This document shows positions 54,974 through 64,000 of a stretch of 64,000 bases of DNA, one piece after another (position 1 is the stretch's first letter; each line of letters begins with the position of its first letter). Made by a program: the position numbers and the translations under genes. The stretch covers positions 63,957,184-64,021,183 of the forward strand of contig CM043942.1 in assembly GCA_014529385.2 (NCBI GenBank), in the 5' to 3' direction. The notes under the pieces were generated by a model. It saw only the letters and a list, made by a program, of their open reading frames with translations, searched no databases and was not told where the DNA came from. The stretch comes from Adiantum capillus-veneris (lineage: Eukaryota > Streptophyta > Polypodiopsida > Polypodiales > Pteridaceae).

Positions 54974-55010
<37 letters not shown>
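54974..55010. repeat. 37-base poly-C tract
   Basis: An uninterrupted run of 37 C residues lies about 260 bases from the left end of the 4.07-kb insertion. On the minus strand it is a G run able to form G-quadruplexes; it could also be a collapsed or inflated assembly homopolymer. Confidence 0.9.
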
Positions 55011-55013
<3 letters not shown>

Positions 55014-55912
55014 CACATGTGAGGGCACAACTGCTAGTGGATTCCTCTTCCAAGTGAAGAAGTTTTCTAAACGTTTTTAGTGTGCGGGGATGGATAGTTA
55101 CCTGACTAATCAGGTCCACCCATCCATGATTGACAACCTTAGTCGATCTCCACTTACCACCCCGCACTCACACATGATTCTTTTGTTTCTAATTACTATC
55201 ATATTGTTTTAACATTTAAAATAATGGTTTCTTTTAACTTTCCTTCACAGTGATTCCTTCAATTAAATATTAAAGATAGCATTGAAAGCATTCTTTAGCA
55301 AACAGACATCTTTAAACTTAAGATAGGGTACTTTCAATCAAAAAATTGTCCATAATAACCATGACCAGTACTCTTCTTGTCTCAAGACCACCTAAGGGTG
55401 AAAAACAACACCCATTCCTTGTTCACAATCCGGGGTGGATAAACCCCAACCCAAGGTTCGGGATGCCCATACACCAAACCAGTTGCCCATACAACCGGGC
55501 GGCTCCTCTAGGATAAAAAAATGGTATCATAACTTATGTAGAGACATCAAGACATGACACGGAGTAGAAACTCATCGTTCATGGGGGTAACCTACTTACC
55601 CGTAGCTAGAGAGCCATCATTATTCATGAAAATATACCAAGGAGTCGGAGGTGTCTTGAGACAACAAGCTGTCTTAAGGATGATCAATCATACCTTTCCT
55701 AATTCAACCAATCTTAGCCTAAACAATTATTTCCTAATTACAAACAATGCATGTTGGTTTCTTAGAAGCTACCTTCCATTTTCGGCCAATTATTCCTTTT
55801 CTGATTCTTACTCACTCCTTACGTATGCAATGCTACTTATAGAAGAAATTAAACTATTTGAAGACTTAATTGAATAATGAAAACTCACCTGAGACTGATC
55901 GGCCATCTACTG

Positions 55913-56044
55913 CTACATTGGCGCTTGAAAACTCTCCTTCGCAGGACTACTACTAGGTCTCATCGTCTTGGGATGCTCTAGCTCTTTTAGGATACTATCC
56001 GCATCATCAGCTGTAGGATTTCTTCGGGTTCTTTTGGGTGCCAT
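55913..56044 (-). CDS. Small ORF in the 4.07-kb insertion, Gag-start-like
   Basis: A 43-codon minus-strand frame starts MAPKRTRRNPTADDADS and is hydrophilic, resembling the N-terminus of some gypsy Gag proteins. It is followed by stops and no further Gag sequence. It may be the beginning of an internal region that was otherwise lost, or chance. Confidence 0.25.
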   Translation of the reverse strand: MAPKRTRRNPTADDADSILKELEHPKTMRPSSSPAKESFQAPM

Positions 56045-56299
56045 AACTTCTTATCCTTATAAAAAAGGACGTCTAATGATTAGGTAAATTATCCTAAAGC
56101 TAGACTTAACCTTTGTATTCAATCGTAACACAATCCAAGTTAAACTTGAACTAATAATTTGTAAATTCTTGACCTAATAATTTCTTATTTGCCTATATAG
56201 ATATGATAACTTTCTTTCTTAAGAGTTTTTTTAACCTCTCCTAATTTTCTTGTAATTTTTTATATCTTTTTTCTAATTTTCTCATCGAATCTGCTTGGA

Positions 56300-58100
56300 A
56301 TCTGCTTATTTTGAGCTTAATATTTATTCTAATTTATTTATCTTAAATATTTCACTGGCTCAACTTTATATCACTGGTTTACCCTTACTATAATTTTCCT
56401 AAAAACTTTTGACTCCAAAGTCTATTTATTTAATTAATCTTTTGCTAAAAATAGAACTTTTGGTCAATTATAATTTTCTAAACTAACTAATTAAATATGG
56501 TATAATTATTCCAAGTAGATAATGATATTTGCGACCTTTAATAACTATCTTTTAATTTTTCAACTTAATTATCTAATTTTCATATTTAACTTCAGCTAGA
56601 ATTAGTATAGTTTGACTTAGATAAATATCTATACTAATTTATTAACCTTAAAATAATTATCATGTCTCATTTATCATGTAATCTAACTTTGGTAAATAAC
56701 ATGTAATCATCTAACATGATTTACTAATTTCCCACATTAATTTTTAGCTAAAACTAGTTTAATTTGACTTAGATAAATATCTATACTAATTATCTAACCT
56801 TGTCATAATCATCAATGATTTTTTATAATGTAATCTAACCTTGATAAATAGAATGTAGTCATATAACATGATTTACATATTTCCCTATTTAATTTTTAGC
56901 TAGAATTAGTATAATTGGACTTAGATAAATATCTATACTAAATTTTTAATTTGGACATATTATCACGGCTTTTTTATCATGTAGTGTAGCTCTAATAAAT
57001 GTAATCATCTAACATGATTTTTTAATTTCTCCCTTTAATTTTTAACTAAAATTAGCATAATTTGACTCAAATAAATATCTATACTAATTTTTTAACCTTG
57101 ATATAATTATTATGACTTTTTTATTATGCAATCTAACTCTAATAAATAGCATGTAATCATATAACATGATTTACATATTTGCCCCTTTACTTTATCCTCA
57201 AAAATAGTGTTTTTTGACTAAGATAATTATCTAAATCAATTTTCTATGCCTAAGCTAAATATCACGGCTTCCTTATGATGTATTCTAACTCTAAAAAATG
57301 ATTTCAAAGCTATCTAATCTAATTTACTAATTTCCACCTTTAATTTAACTTCAAAAACATAGTTTTTTGACAAAGATAATTAGCTAAATCAAATTTCTAT
57401 GGATAAGCTAATTACCATGGCTTTCAAATGATATATTATAACTCTAAAAATTATCCCAAAGCTATTTAATCTAGTTTACTAATTTCCCCCTTTAATTTAC
57501 CTTCAAAAATAGGATTTTTGACTAAGATAATTAGCTAATTCAATTTTATGTGGCCAAGATAATTATCATGGATTTTTTAACATGTAAACTAACTTTGATG
57601 AATAGCACATAATTATCTAACATTTTTATTTAATTTCTCCCTTCAATTTATGGCTAAAAATAATTAATTTTAGTCTAAATAAATACTTATATTAATTATC
57701 TGTTAATGAGTAATTTACCCCATGTTTCTAATAGTGTTTCTAGCTATGATAACTAGCTTAAGAAATTTTGAGCTAATTAAATAGATTTCCCATCAATTTT
57801 TTGATTAAAAGCAGCTACTTTTTACCTAATTTATTATAGAAACTAATCAAAAAATTAAGAGATAATTTTCCTAGCATCTTGATAATCTAATACAACTTTG
57901 GTAATTATCCTATATTAATCTAAGTTTAATTTGTATAATTACCATTATTTATGACTAAAGGGATTAATTTCAGTCTAATATGGCTTAATAATTAACTAGA
58001 TTAATATCTCTAATCTTAATCTAAGTGATCAACAGAGTATTAATAATTAAGTGAGTAATTTAGAGTGTAAGTAAGTTTAATCTTCTTAATTAACTGGATT
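56300..58100. repeat. Diverged tandem array of about 152 bp period
   Basis: A recurring TTTGACTTAGATAAATATCT-type motif begins at 56458, 56611, 56763, 56914, 57061, 57213, 57366, 57517 and 57669, with weaker copies on both sides. The spacings are 147-153 bases. Other motifs (AACATGATTTACTAATTTCC, GCTAAAATTAGT-like) keep the same phase. Units are strongly diverged, so the array is old. Confidence 0.85.
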
Positions 58101-58786
58101 AATTAAAAAAATATAGATAAATTATTATAATTTTGCTAATTAAAAAGGATTAAGCTAATTACCGTGGAATAATCAACTAGAGTTTTTTGCTCTCTAGTGA
58201 TTTTTGAGTAGATTTCTCTCTAGATAAGAGAGAAATGGTCAAGACTCCGATTTTGTTTCAAATTGTGAAGCAAGGGGTCATATTTATAGGTTTTTGGGCA
58301 CTCACAGGCTGAAAATGGTAGTAACTTGCATCCCAAGAAAGCCCTACATCTCCACAAGCACCCCCTTCTACTAAATCCAGCCTAGGCAAGTTCATTACTG
58401 CCCCACACAGCCCCCCAAATATGCAAAATTGATTTTTTGCTATTATCTGACCCTTTTCATGATTAATTTTGAAAATATCTTCAATTATCAGTAAATATCT
58501 AGGGATTTTATGACAAAATTCTTTTAGAGTAATGATTATCAAAACCTTACAATTTATTTAATTAATTTAATGAACAATTTAAACTTCTAGGGACCATAAC
58601 TATGCCAGTTTTTATCGGAATTCAATTCTGAAAATCCTAGCCCGGGGTTTGATGTGCTTAAGATTCCAAAAATACCATTTTTTATTTCTTTTGAGATAGT
58701 GTTTTTACTTGATTTCTTGATCAATGCTTTCTCCTAAAGCTTGAGTTCATTCCCGACAGCTAGAAAGGTGGAGACCTTACATGTAC

Positions 58787-59370
58787 GCTATAATTGCAAA
58801 ACCCATGTATAGCCTGATTACACTCTTTAAATGGACTGAGATGAGTGTCAAGAATCCTTCATGAAGCTTAAGAAAGCTCTCACTTAAGCTCCAATATTGA
58901 AAGCACTAAATTGGAATAAGATATTCCACATACATGTAGATGCTTCCAGTTTTGCCACTAGGTGTATCCTAGCTCAACCAGGAGACAGGAAAATTGATTT
59001 TCCTATTTCCTATGCTAGTAGACAATTGAACATGGCAGAGAAAAACTATACAATTACCAAAAGGGAAGGATTAGGAATGATCTATAATGCCGTAAAAAAG
59101 TATAGATATTACCTATTAGCTAACAAATTTGTGTTCTTTGTGGACCACCAAGCCTTATTGTACTTGGTCAACAAGCCATACAACATAGGAAGAATAGTGA
59201 GATGGTTCATCATTCTTTTAGAATTTGATTTCACTATAGTTGTGAAAAAGGGCACCACTCATCAAAGAGCAGATCATTTGTCAAGGATTATTTCAACAGA
59301 GCCACAAAAGCGAGTAGACAATGATCTACCAACTGCATATCTATTCTCAGTGGAAATGATACCTTGATGG
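58787..59370 (+). pseudogene. Third gypsy element: RNase H
   Basis: After the insertion the frame resumes with AIIAKPMYSLITLFKWTE. IFHIHVDASSFATRCILAQP, ASRQLN, FFVDHQALLYLVNKP and ADHLSRI follow, the RNase H of gypsy Pol with catalytic Asp residues visible. Two stops (near 58855-58890) and a terminal stop break it. Confidence 0.8.
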
Positions 59371-60075
59371 TCGGAAAATATGGTATCATTGATGACCATA
59401 GCTCAAGTGGATTTGTAAACACCACCTCCTATTACAATCCAATTAATTGAGCAATCGGCTATGTATCAATTACAAGCTAGAAGCCTATACAAAAGAAGTC
59501 ATGATGGAATATTGCTTTTGTGCATTGATCATGAGGACAAAACCTAGTACCTAAGTCAAGCACATATTACCATAGTGGGACTTCACTTTGCGGAAGACCA
59601 AACTATGAAACGGATCTTGAGACTTGGAGTATTTTGGCCAACTATGACGAATGATGTTTACTCATTTGTAAAAAAATGTCCTCAATGCCAGAAAGAAGCA
59701 CCCATACCTCATGTGACATTGTTCCAAATATCACTAGTTCCTAAATGGAGTAACTATCTAGTTACTTACTTATCAAACCGAACATTTCCTAAGGATATAA
59801 GTAAACGCCGCCAAAGAGAAATTGAAACTGAAGGAGACTATGCTCTTATTGAAAACCAAATATGTTAGAGAGGAAAGGATCAACATCTATGTCTTTGTGC
59901 AAATGAAGATGAATATATTCCCATTATAGAACAAGCACATGCTGGATTAGCTGGAGGTCACTTTTTTAATAAAATCACCGCAAGAGAAATCTTAATCGCA
60001 GCCATATGGTGGCCAACATTTTTTGCAAATGCCAAAGAATATGTTCGAAGGTGTGATGCATGTCAACGAGCAAAA
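59371..60075 (+). pseudogene. Third gypsy element: duplicated integrase zinc-finger region
   Basis: Two integrase N-terminal H2C2 fingers occur in succession. The first (His 59563 and 59584, Cys 59677 and 59686) reads AHITIVGLH ... KKCPQCQ; the second (His 59938 and 59959, Cys 60052 and 60061) reads AHAGLAGGH ... RRCDACQ. Both keep H-X6-H and C-X2-C. Between them is a segment parallel to the linker normally found only before the finger (VPKWSNYLVTYLSNRTFPKD). The 13.5-kb element has a single finger. Confidence 0.75.
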
Positions 60076-60960
60076 ATGCCAACCCGTGTAGATAGCATGC
60101 CTTTAAGACCAATGATGGAGGCAAGAGCTTTTGCAAAATGGGGTATAAACTTTGTTGGGCCAATACAGCCACCTGCTTATAGAACCCAAGCTCAATATAT
60201 CATTGTAGCTACAGACTATTTGACCAAGTGGGCAAAGACTAAAGCAACCCAAAAGAATAATACCATAACCACAGCCGCATTCTTATATGTGTATGTGTTC
60301 ACAAGATATGGATTGCCAATAGAAATTGTCAGTGGTATGGGAACTTGTTTCTTCGATGAGATAATTGAATATCTCCTTAATAAATTTATGGTCATCCATA
60401 ACAAATCGACTCCCTATCACCCACATGCAAATGGACAAGCTGAGCATACGAATAAAATTCTTAGCTCGGTATTGACTAAAGTGGTTAGTTCAAGACGGAC
60501 AAATTGGGAAATGAATCTCCACACCACTCTATGGGCTTACAGAGTTTCATTCAAAATAGCTTTAAATGCTACACCCTTTAACCTTGTTTATGGTCTTGAT
60601 GCCATACTGCCAATAGAATTTGTATTGCCAACACTAAGGGTAGCTAAGGATCTTGAGTGGACTGGACATGAATTATCAGAGAGATTTGAAGATTTAGAAA
60701 ATCTTGATGAGTAAAGGCTAACTGCTGTATATCACATCTATACACAAAAGTGGAAACAAAAACAGTTTTTTGATTCCCATCTAGTTACAAAAATCTTCAA
60801 AAAGGGGACTTAGTTGTAGTGTATTCCCTTAAGCAACACATTCCGAAGTTTAAGATGTCAAGCGGGGACACTTCCTTGTGAAAGTCATGTAGAAACCTCG
60901 TGTGTAATGCCGGCCACATTCACTTTGGCTCGACTTCCAGTACTTCGAACCACACTTTGG
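60076..60960 (+). pseudogene. Third gypsy element: integrase core and C-terminus
   Basis: The core reads WGINFVGPIQPP, IIVATDYLTKW, IVSGMGTCFFDE and ANGQAEHTNKIL. Compared with the 13.5-kb element the first catalytic Asp is Asn and the second is Gly, so the enzyme is inactive. After a stop at 60712-60714 a C-terminal remnant with GDLVVVYSLKQ and GHFLVKVM continues in broken frames. No second protease-like domain follows here. Confidence 0.8.
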
Positions 60961-61041
60961 CCTTGCCCTGCATGACCAACGAAAACGTTTACATATTACT
61001 GTTATCATTCGCCATTCTTAGTGACAACATATAAAGCATAC

Positions 61042-61115
<74 letters not shown>

Positions 61116-61124
61116 CACACAATC

Positions 61125-61167
<43 letters not shown>

Positions 61168-61535
61168 AACCAGAGGCCCGGGCGTGCACACGCTCCATCG
61201 GCACCGCGGCTAGTACGAGAGCAGAATAGAAGAAGAAAAGGGGAAGGGAGGAGCGACACTGAACACAAAAGGCAAAGATGGTGGCTCATTGCTTGCTCAA
61301 AAAACCATCACAGCGCTCCACAGAGCTTCTCTGTCACTCTCCTTTAGCATTTTTTAACCGGCCGACATGTGGCACTCCTCTTGAGCTTCTTTGACTTCAT
61401 TTGATCAGCTCAAAATACATTCGAAGCTCAACTCTCACATTTACACATGAAAGTCCTCTCGGAAGCAACAACAGCGCCGTAGTTGCTCTTAGAGACAAGC
61501 TTCCTCCTCAAAAAGGTTGGACGGGGGCATATAAC
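60961..61535. repeat. CT and TG microsatellites with unassigned flanks
   Basis: A CT run (61047-61112) and a TG run (61131-61162) are separated by a short CACACA-containing spacer. The remaining sequence to 61535 has no supported gene. Confidence 0.85.
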
Positions 61536-62200
61536 AAGCCGTAGGTCAAACCGATAGAGGAAACGCCCAAAATATAATCCGTTTTTGAAGTCCAGTTGGG
61601 TTTTTTTTACGGAAAAACGCAAACGGACTTCATAAACGGCTTCTACGCCGTAGGTCAAATCCAGTTGCGTTTTTCTATGAAAAAACGCAAACAGACTTCG
61701 AAAATGGCTTCTATGCCTACCGAAACTATTCATAGTCCATTAGGTAGTCTTAAGGAAATGTCAAGAGCGTGTATGGCAAGCCGTAGGTCAAACGGGCAGA
61801 AGAAACGTTAAATACACAAGCCGTAGGTCAAATCCGATAGTGTTTTTCTACGGAAAAACGCAGACGGTCTTCAGAAACTAATTCTATGCCTACTGAAACC
61901 ATCCGTAGTTCATTAGGTAGTCTTTAGGCAATGTCAAGAGCGCGTATGGCAAGCCGTAGGTCAAACAGATAGAAGAAACGCCAAATACACAAGCCGTAGG
62001 TCAAATTCGATTACGTTTTTCTACGGAAAAACGCAGACGGACTTTGGAAACTGATTCTACGCCTACCGAAACCATCCGTAGTCCATTAAATAGTCTTAAG
62101 GTAATGTCAAGACCGTGTATGGAAAGCCGTAGGTTAAACGGACATAAGAAACGTCAAATACACAAGCCGTATGTCAAATCCGGTTGCGTTTTTCTATGTT
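61536..62200. repeat. 173-bp tandem array with hairpin motif
   Basis: Units start with AAGCCGTAGGTCAAAC at 61778 and 61951 and with the variant AAGCCGTAGGTTAAAC at 62124, a period of 173 bases, and a longer first unit begins at 61536. Each unit carries two CCGTAGGTCAAA-type motifs (one variant CCGTATGTCAAA) and a CGTTTTTCTACGGAAAAACG-type inverted repeat, except that the last unit stops within it. Confidence 0.9.
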
Positions 62201-62420
62201 AACTTTACGTTATGTTATCTTTAGGTTAGCTTTAGCTCAGCTTTAGGTTAGCTTTACATTAGGTTAGCTTTATGTTAGCGGATTCTAGGTGAGATTTAGG
62301 CTAGGTTAGCTTTAGCTTAACTCTACGTTAGCTTTAGGTTTAGTTAGGTTTAGTTCTAGCTCTACATTAGCTTTAGCTCTAGCGTTAAGTTGAATTTAGC
62401 TTAGCTTTACGAGCCTATGG
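62201..62420. repeat. Degenerate GTTAGCTTTA short repeats
   Basis: The stretch is built of irregular GGTTAGCTTTA / TAGCTTTAGCT words for about 220 bases, following directly on the 173-bp array. No gene is present. Confidence 0.8.
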
Positions 62421-62568
62421 TAATACGGCTTGCCATAGAGCTTGTCGGCAAGTTATGTGACTTACCGGCAAGCTCTAATGCAAGTTGCATTACAATACGG
62501 CTCACTGGCTAATGCTATGAAGGTCCACAATGCTTAGATACATAGTTTAAACCACTAAAAGATGCTTA

Positions 62569-64000
62569 CACTAGAATGGTAACCTAACACGACATAAAAG
62601 TGTCCTTTCAGGGTTTTGGGAAAAAATTCCAAAACCATAGTAGATCCACTCATTTTGAAAATCCTTTCATGAGCTTATAGTTCAATAACTACTACATATG
62701 GAAAAAATGAGAAACTTGTAATTTTTCTCATCCTTTGGTCACTACAAGCCTCCAAAGTTGATGGAACAGTGCATTTTGCCCAAAACAACAATTTCTTACG
62801 GTTGATTGCATATAAATAATAGTGGGAATTTTTGTAGGACATGAGATAAAATGCCCCGTTAACTTCAATGGATTGGTGACCAAAACATATGGTTGCTTTT
62901 ACCTCACTATTTTTTTTTGGCAAAAAAAAGAAGTACAAAAAAGTTGCATTTTTGCCATTCTGCGGACCTATCATCAAAGTTTCTATAGTCACGCTCAATA
63001 CAGATACTATATACATGTTTTCTTAGTTCCCTTTGGGTCTTTGGATCCAAAAGGAGCCATGGAGCATGTCAAAAGGATAATGGATCTCTTACAATTGGAA
63101 CCTTGGGGGCAATGATAAAGTGCTAAATACAGCAAACATGAAAAAAATGGGTTTAGCATTATGACCTCTAGAAACCCATAGAAACTACTCAATATCTAGC
63201 CAAGTTTGTAGTCTATGATTAGATATGGTTACTACCTACAAAATAAACACAATTGGCCTAAGAAACTAGCAATATTGAGAAAGTTATACTTGCTACTCTA
63301 AAATGTATCGTATTCTTCAGCAATCAAAAAACTCAACCATCATCCTATACTATGCTATATAGAATATTAGGTCCCCCAAAACTCAAGGAAGATTAGCTTT
63401 ATGTTATACATTACACTTACACAATCAAAATTGAATTTGGACATCAAGAAAGCCACCAAAAAAATCATAAAAGTGCTAATTTTGGCCAAAAAACAGGATT
63501 ATGCAATTCTTGTAAATTGGTCATAGAGTGAAAGCATGTTAACTTGTCATGCTTTTTCATGTCCCGGAAAACGCTAACTAGCACAATTTTGACATATGCT
63601 AACTAGTACAATAACTTGAGCTACATCTCCAAGATCTATGACATATGATATATCAATAGAAAGCACTTGAAACAAGGAATCCAAATGTACAACCTCCGAA
63701 AAATTTTGATATTATTTGTAAAAAATTTACCGGACGCCCAACTTTTTGAAGATGTGCTAACTTGAAACTGCTAACTAGCACAAAAAGCGCGATAGGTTAA
63801 CATGCTTTCACCCCATAAATTTCAATTTTAACACTTAGGTCTCCCTACAAGCATCAAAACATGTTGAGAACTATGAAGGCCTAACCTCTAGCCATCTAAA
63901 CCTCACAAACATGAAGTTTAGAGTGGTATAGTTGCCAAAAATTGAAAAAATAGGACTCGTTTTTTCACACAGTTTAGGTTAAAAAATGTTGTGCACGAGT
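62569..64000. mobile_element. Second copy of the TTAA element, inverted and cut by the window edge
   Basis: Starting with CACTAGAATGGTAACC, the sequence is collinear with the reverse complement of 53092-54395: GACATAAAAGTGTCCTTTCA near the end, then TCACACAGTTTAGGTT near 63973, matching 53290 inverted. It carries an extra 288 bases (63526-63813). About 170 bases of the far end should lie beyond the window. The left flank reads CTTA rather than TTAA. Confidence 0.85.
63526..63813. mobile_element. 288-bp MITE-like insertion inside the TTAA element copy
   Basis: Inverted ends G(A/G)GTGAAAGCATGTTAAC (63526-63543 and 63796-63813) have one mismatch in 18. CATA flanks both sides (63522-63525 and 63814-63817). 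The sequence is absent from the other copy of the host element near 53445, which confirms an insertion. The interior repeats GCTAACTAGCACAA several times. No ORF is present. The superfamily is unclear from a 4-bp duplication. Confidence 0.8.

Larger units (their letters stand above)
54716..58781. mobile_element. 4.07-kb AT-rich insertion with TG...CA ends
   Basis: The ends TGTGAGGTCCCCA (54716-54728) and, inverted, TGTAAGGTCTCCA (58781-58769) form a 13-bp imperfect inverted repeat. TGTAC flanks both sides (54711-54715 and 58782-58786), which with the TG...CA ends is the footprint of LTR-type integration. A 9-bp TACATGTAC repeat can also be read because the site is palindromic. No pair of internal LTRs, integrase or transposase is visible. 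It may be a very long solo LTR or a non-autonomous LTR derivative. The host frame closes precisely when it is ignored. Confidence 0.7.
48480..60960 (+). mobile_element. Third gypsy element, split by two nested insertions
   Basis: Gag, protease, RT, RNase H and integrase pieces appear in order and resemble the 13.5-kb element more than the second one. Two insertions (53092-54395 and 54716-58781) interrupt RT and the RT/RNase H join. In both cases the coding frame is continuous once the insertion and one target repeat are ignored. LTRs, primer site and polypurine tract are not recognised, so the limits are those of the coding remnants. Confidence 0.8.

Noticed and set aside
54961-55167. Minus-strand ORF with a run of glycines
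   Set aside because: The glycines are the complement of the poly-C tract; the rest has no domain.
55523-55534. TGGTATCATAAC as a primer-binding site in the 4.07-kb insertion
   Set aside because: It matches TGGTATCAGAGC at only 10 of 12 positions, and no LTR similar to 54716-55520 occurs at the right end.
60989-61347. Open frames on both strands of Ser-Leu or Arg-Glu repeats
   Set aside because: They are translations of the CT/GA and TG microsatellites.
61536-62200. A CRISPR-like array
   Set aside because: The repeats are contiguous 173-bp units without unique spacers and the context is eukaryotic.

Overview
The window looks like gene-poor, repeat-dominated nuclear DNA from a land plant with a large genome. 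The evidence is plant-type repeats: an L1-like LINE, a Ty1/copia element with an initiator-Met tRNA primer site, large Ty3/gypsy elements (one with an Asp-tRNA-like primer site), tRNA-derived SINE-like units and long GA/GT microsatellites. I cannot name the species; fern, lycophyte, gymnosperm or large-genome angiosperm all remain possible. The only piece that looks host-derived is a broken DEAD-box RNA helicase copy near 14.4 kb. No intact host gene, tRNA, rRNA or CRISPR array is visible.

Layout. 1-2 kb: hairpin, short duplication, SINE-like unit, possible minus-strand LTR/primer-site remnant. 2.0-11.0 kb: LINE sequence on the minus strand, with a small degenerate copia element (3054-5940, TSD TGGTA) inserted in the C-terminal part of ORF2. 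11-18.5 kb: LINE and SINE debris, the helicase pseudogene and unassigned sequence. 18.5-26.4 kb: minus-strand degenerate sequence, namely tandem duplications, a broken coiled-coil ORF and the 3' end of a gypsy pol. 26,950-40,436: a nearly complete 13.5-kb Ty3/gypsy element with 545/547-bp LTRs. 40.4-41.1 kb: microsatellites and a CACTA-like terminus. 41.7-48.3 kb: a second, badly decayed gypsy element with a repeat-rich LTR-like tail. 48.5-60.9 kb: a third gypsy element, split by two precise nested insertions (a 1.3-kb TTAA-flanked element and a 4.07-kb AT-rich element with TG...CA ends). 61-62.4 kb: microsatellites and a 173-bp tandem array. 62.57-64 kb: an inverted second copy of the TTAA element, itself carrying a 288-bp MITE-like insertion.

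The most interesting object is the 13.5-kb element. Its order is LTR - Asp-type PBS - Gag (four CCHC-like knuckles) - protease - acidic/basic linker - RT - RNase H - integrase - coiled coil - a SECOND retropepsin-like domain with DTGA - Trp-Val-Pro-Lys-type repeats - short post-pol ORFs - PPT - LTR. A diverged minus-strand relative at 24.9-26.35 kb has the same post-integrase layout, so the second protease-like domain is a family trait rather than an accident of one copy. Catalytic residues of RT, RNase H and integrase are intact in the 13.5-kb copy; four in-frame stops, each explainable by one C-to-T change, interrupt it.
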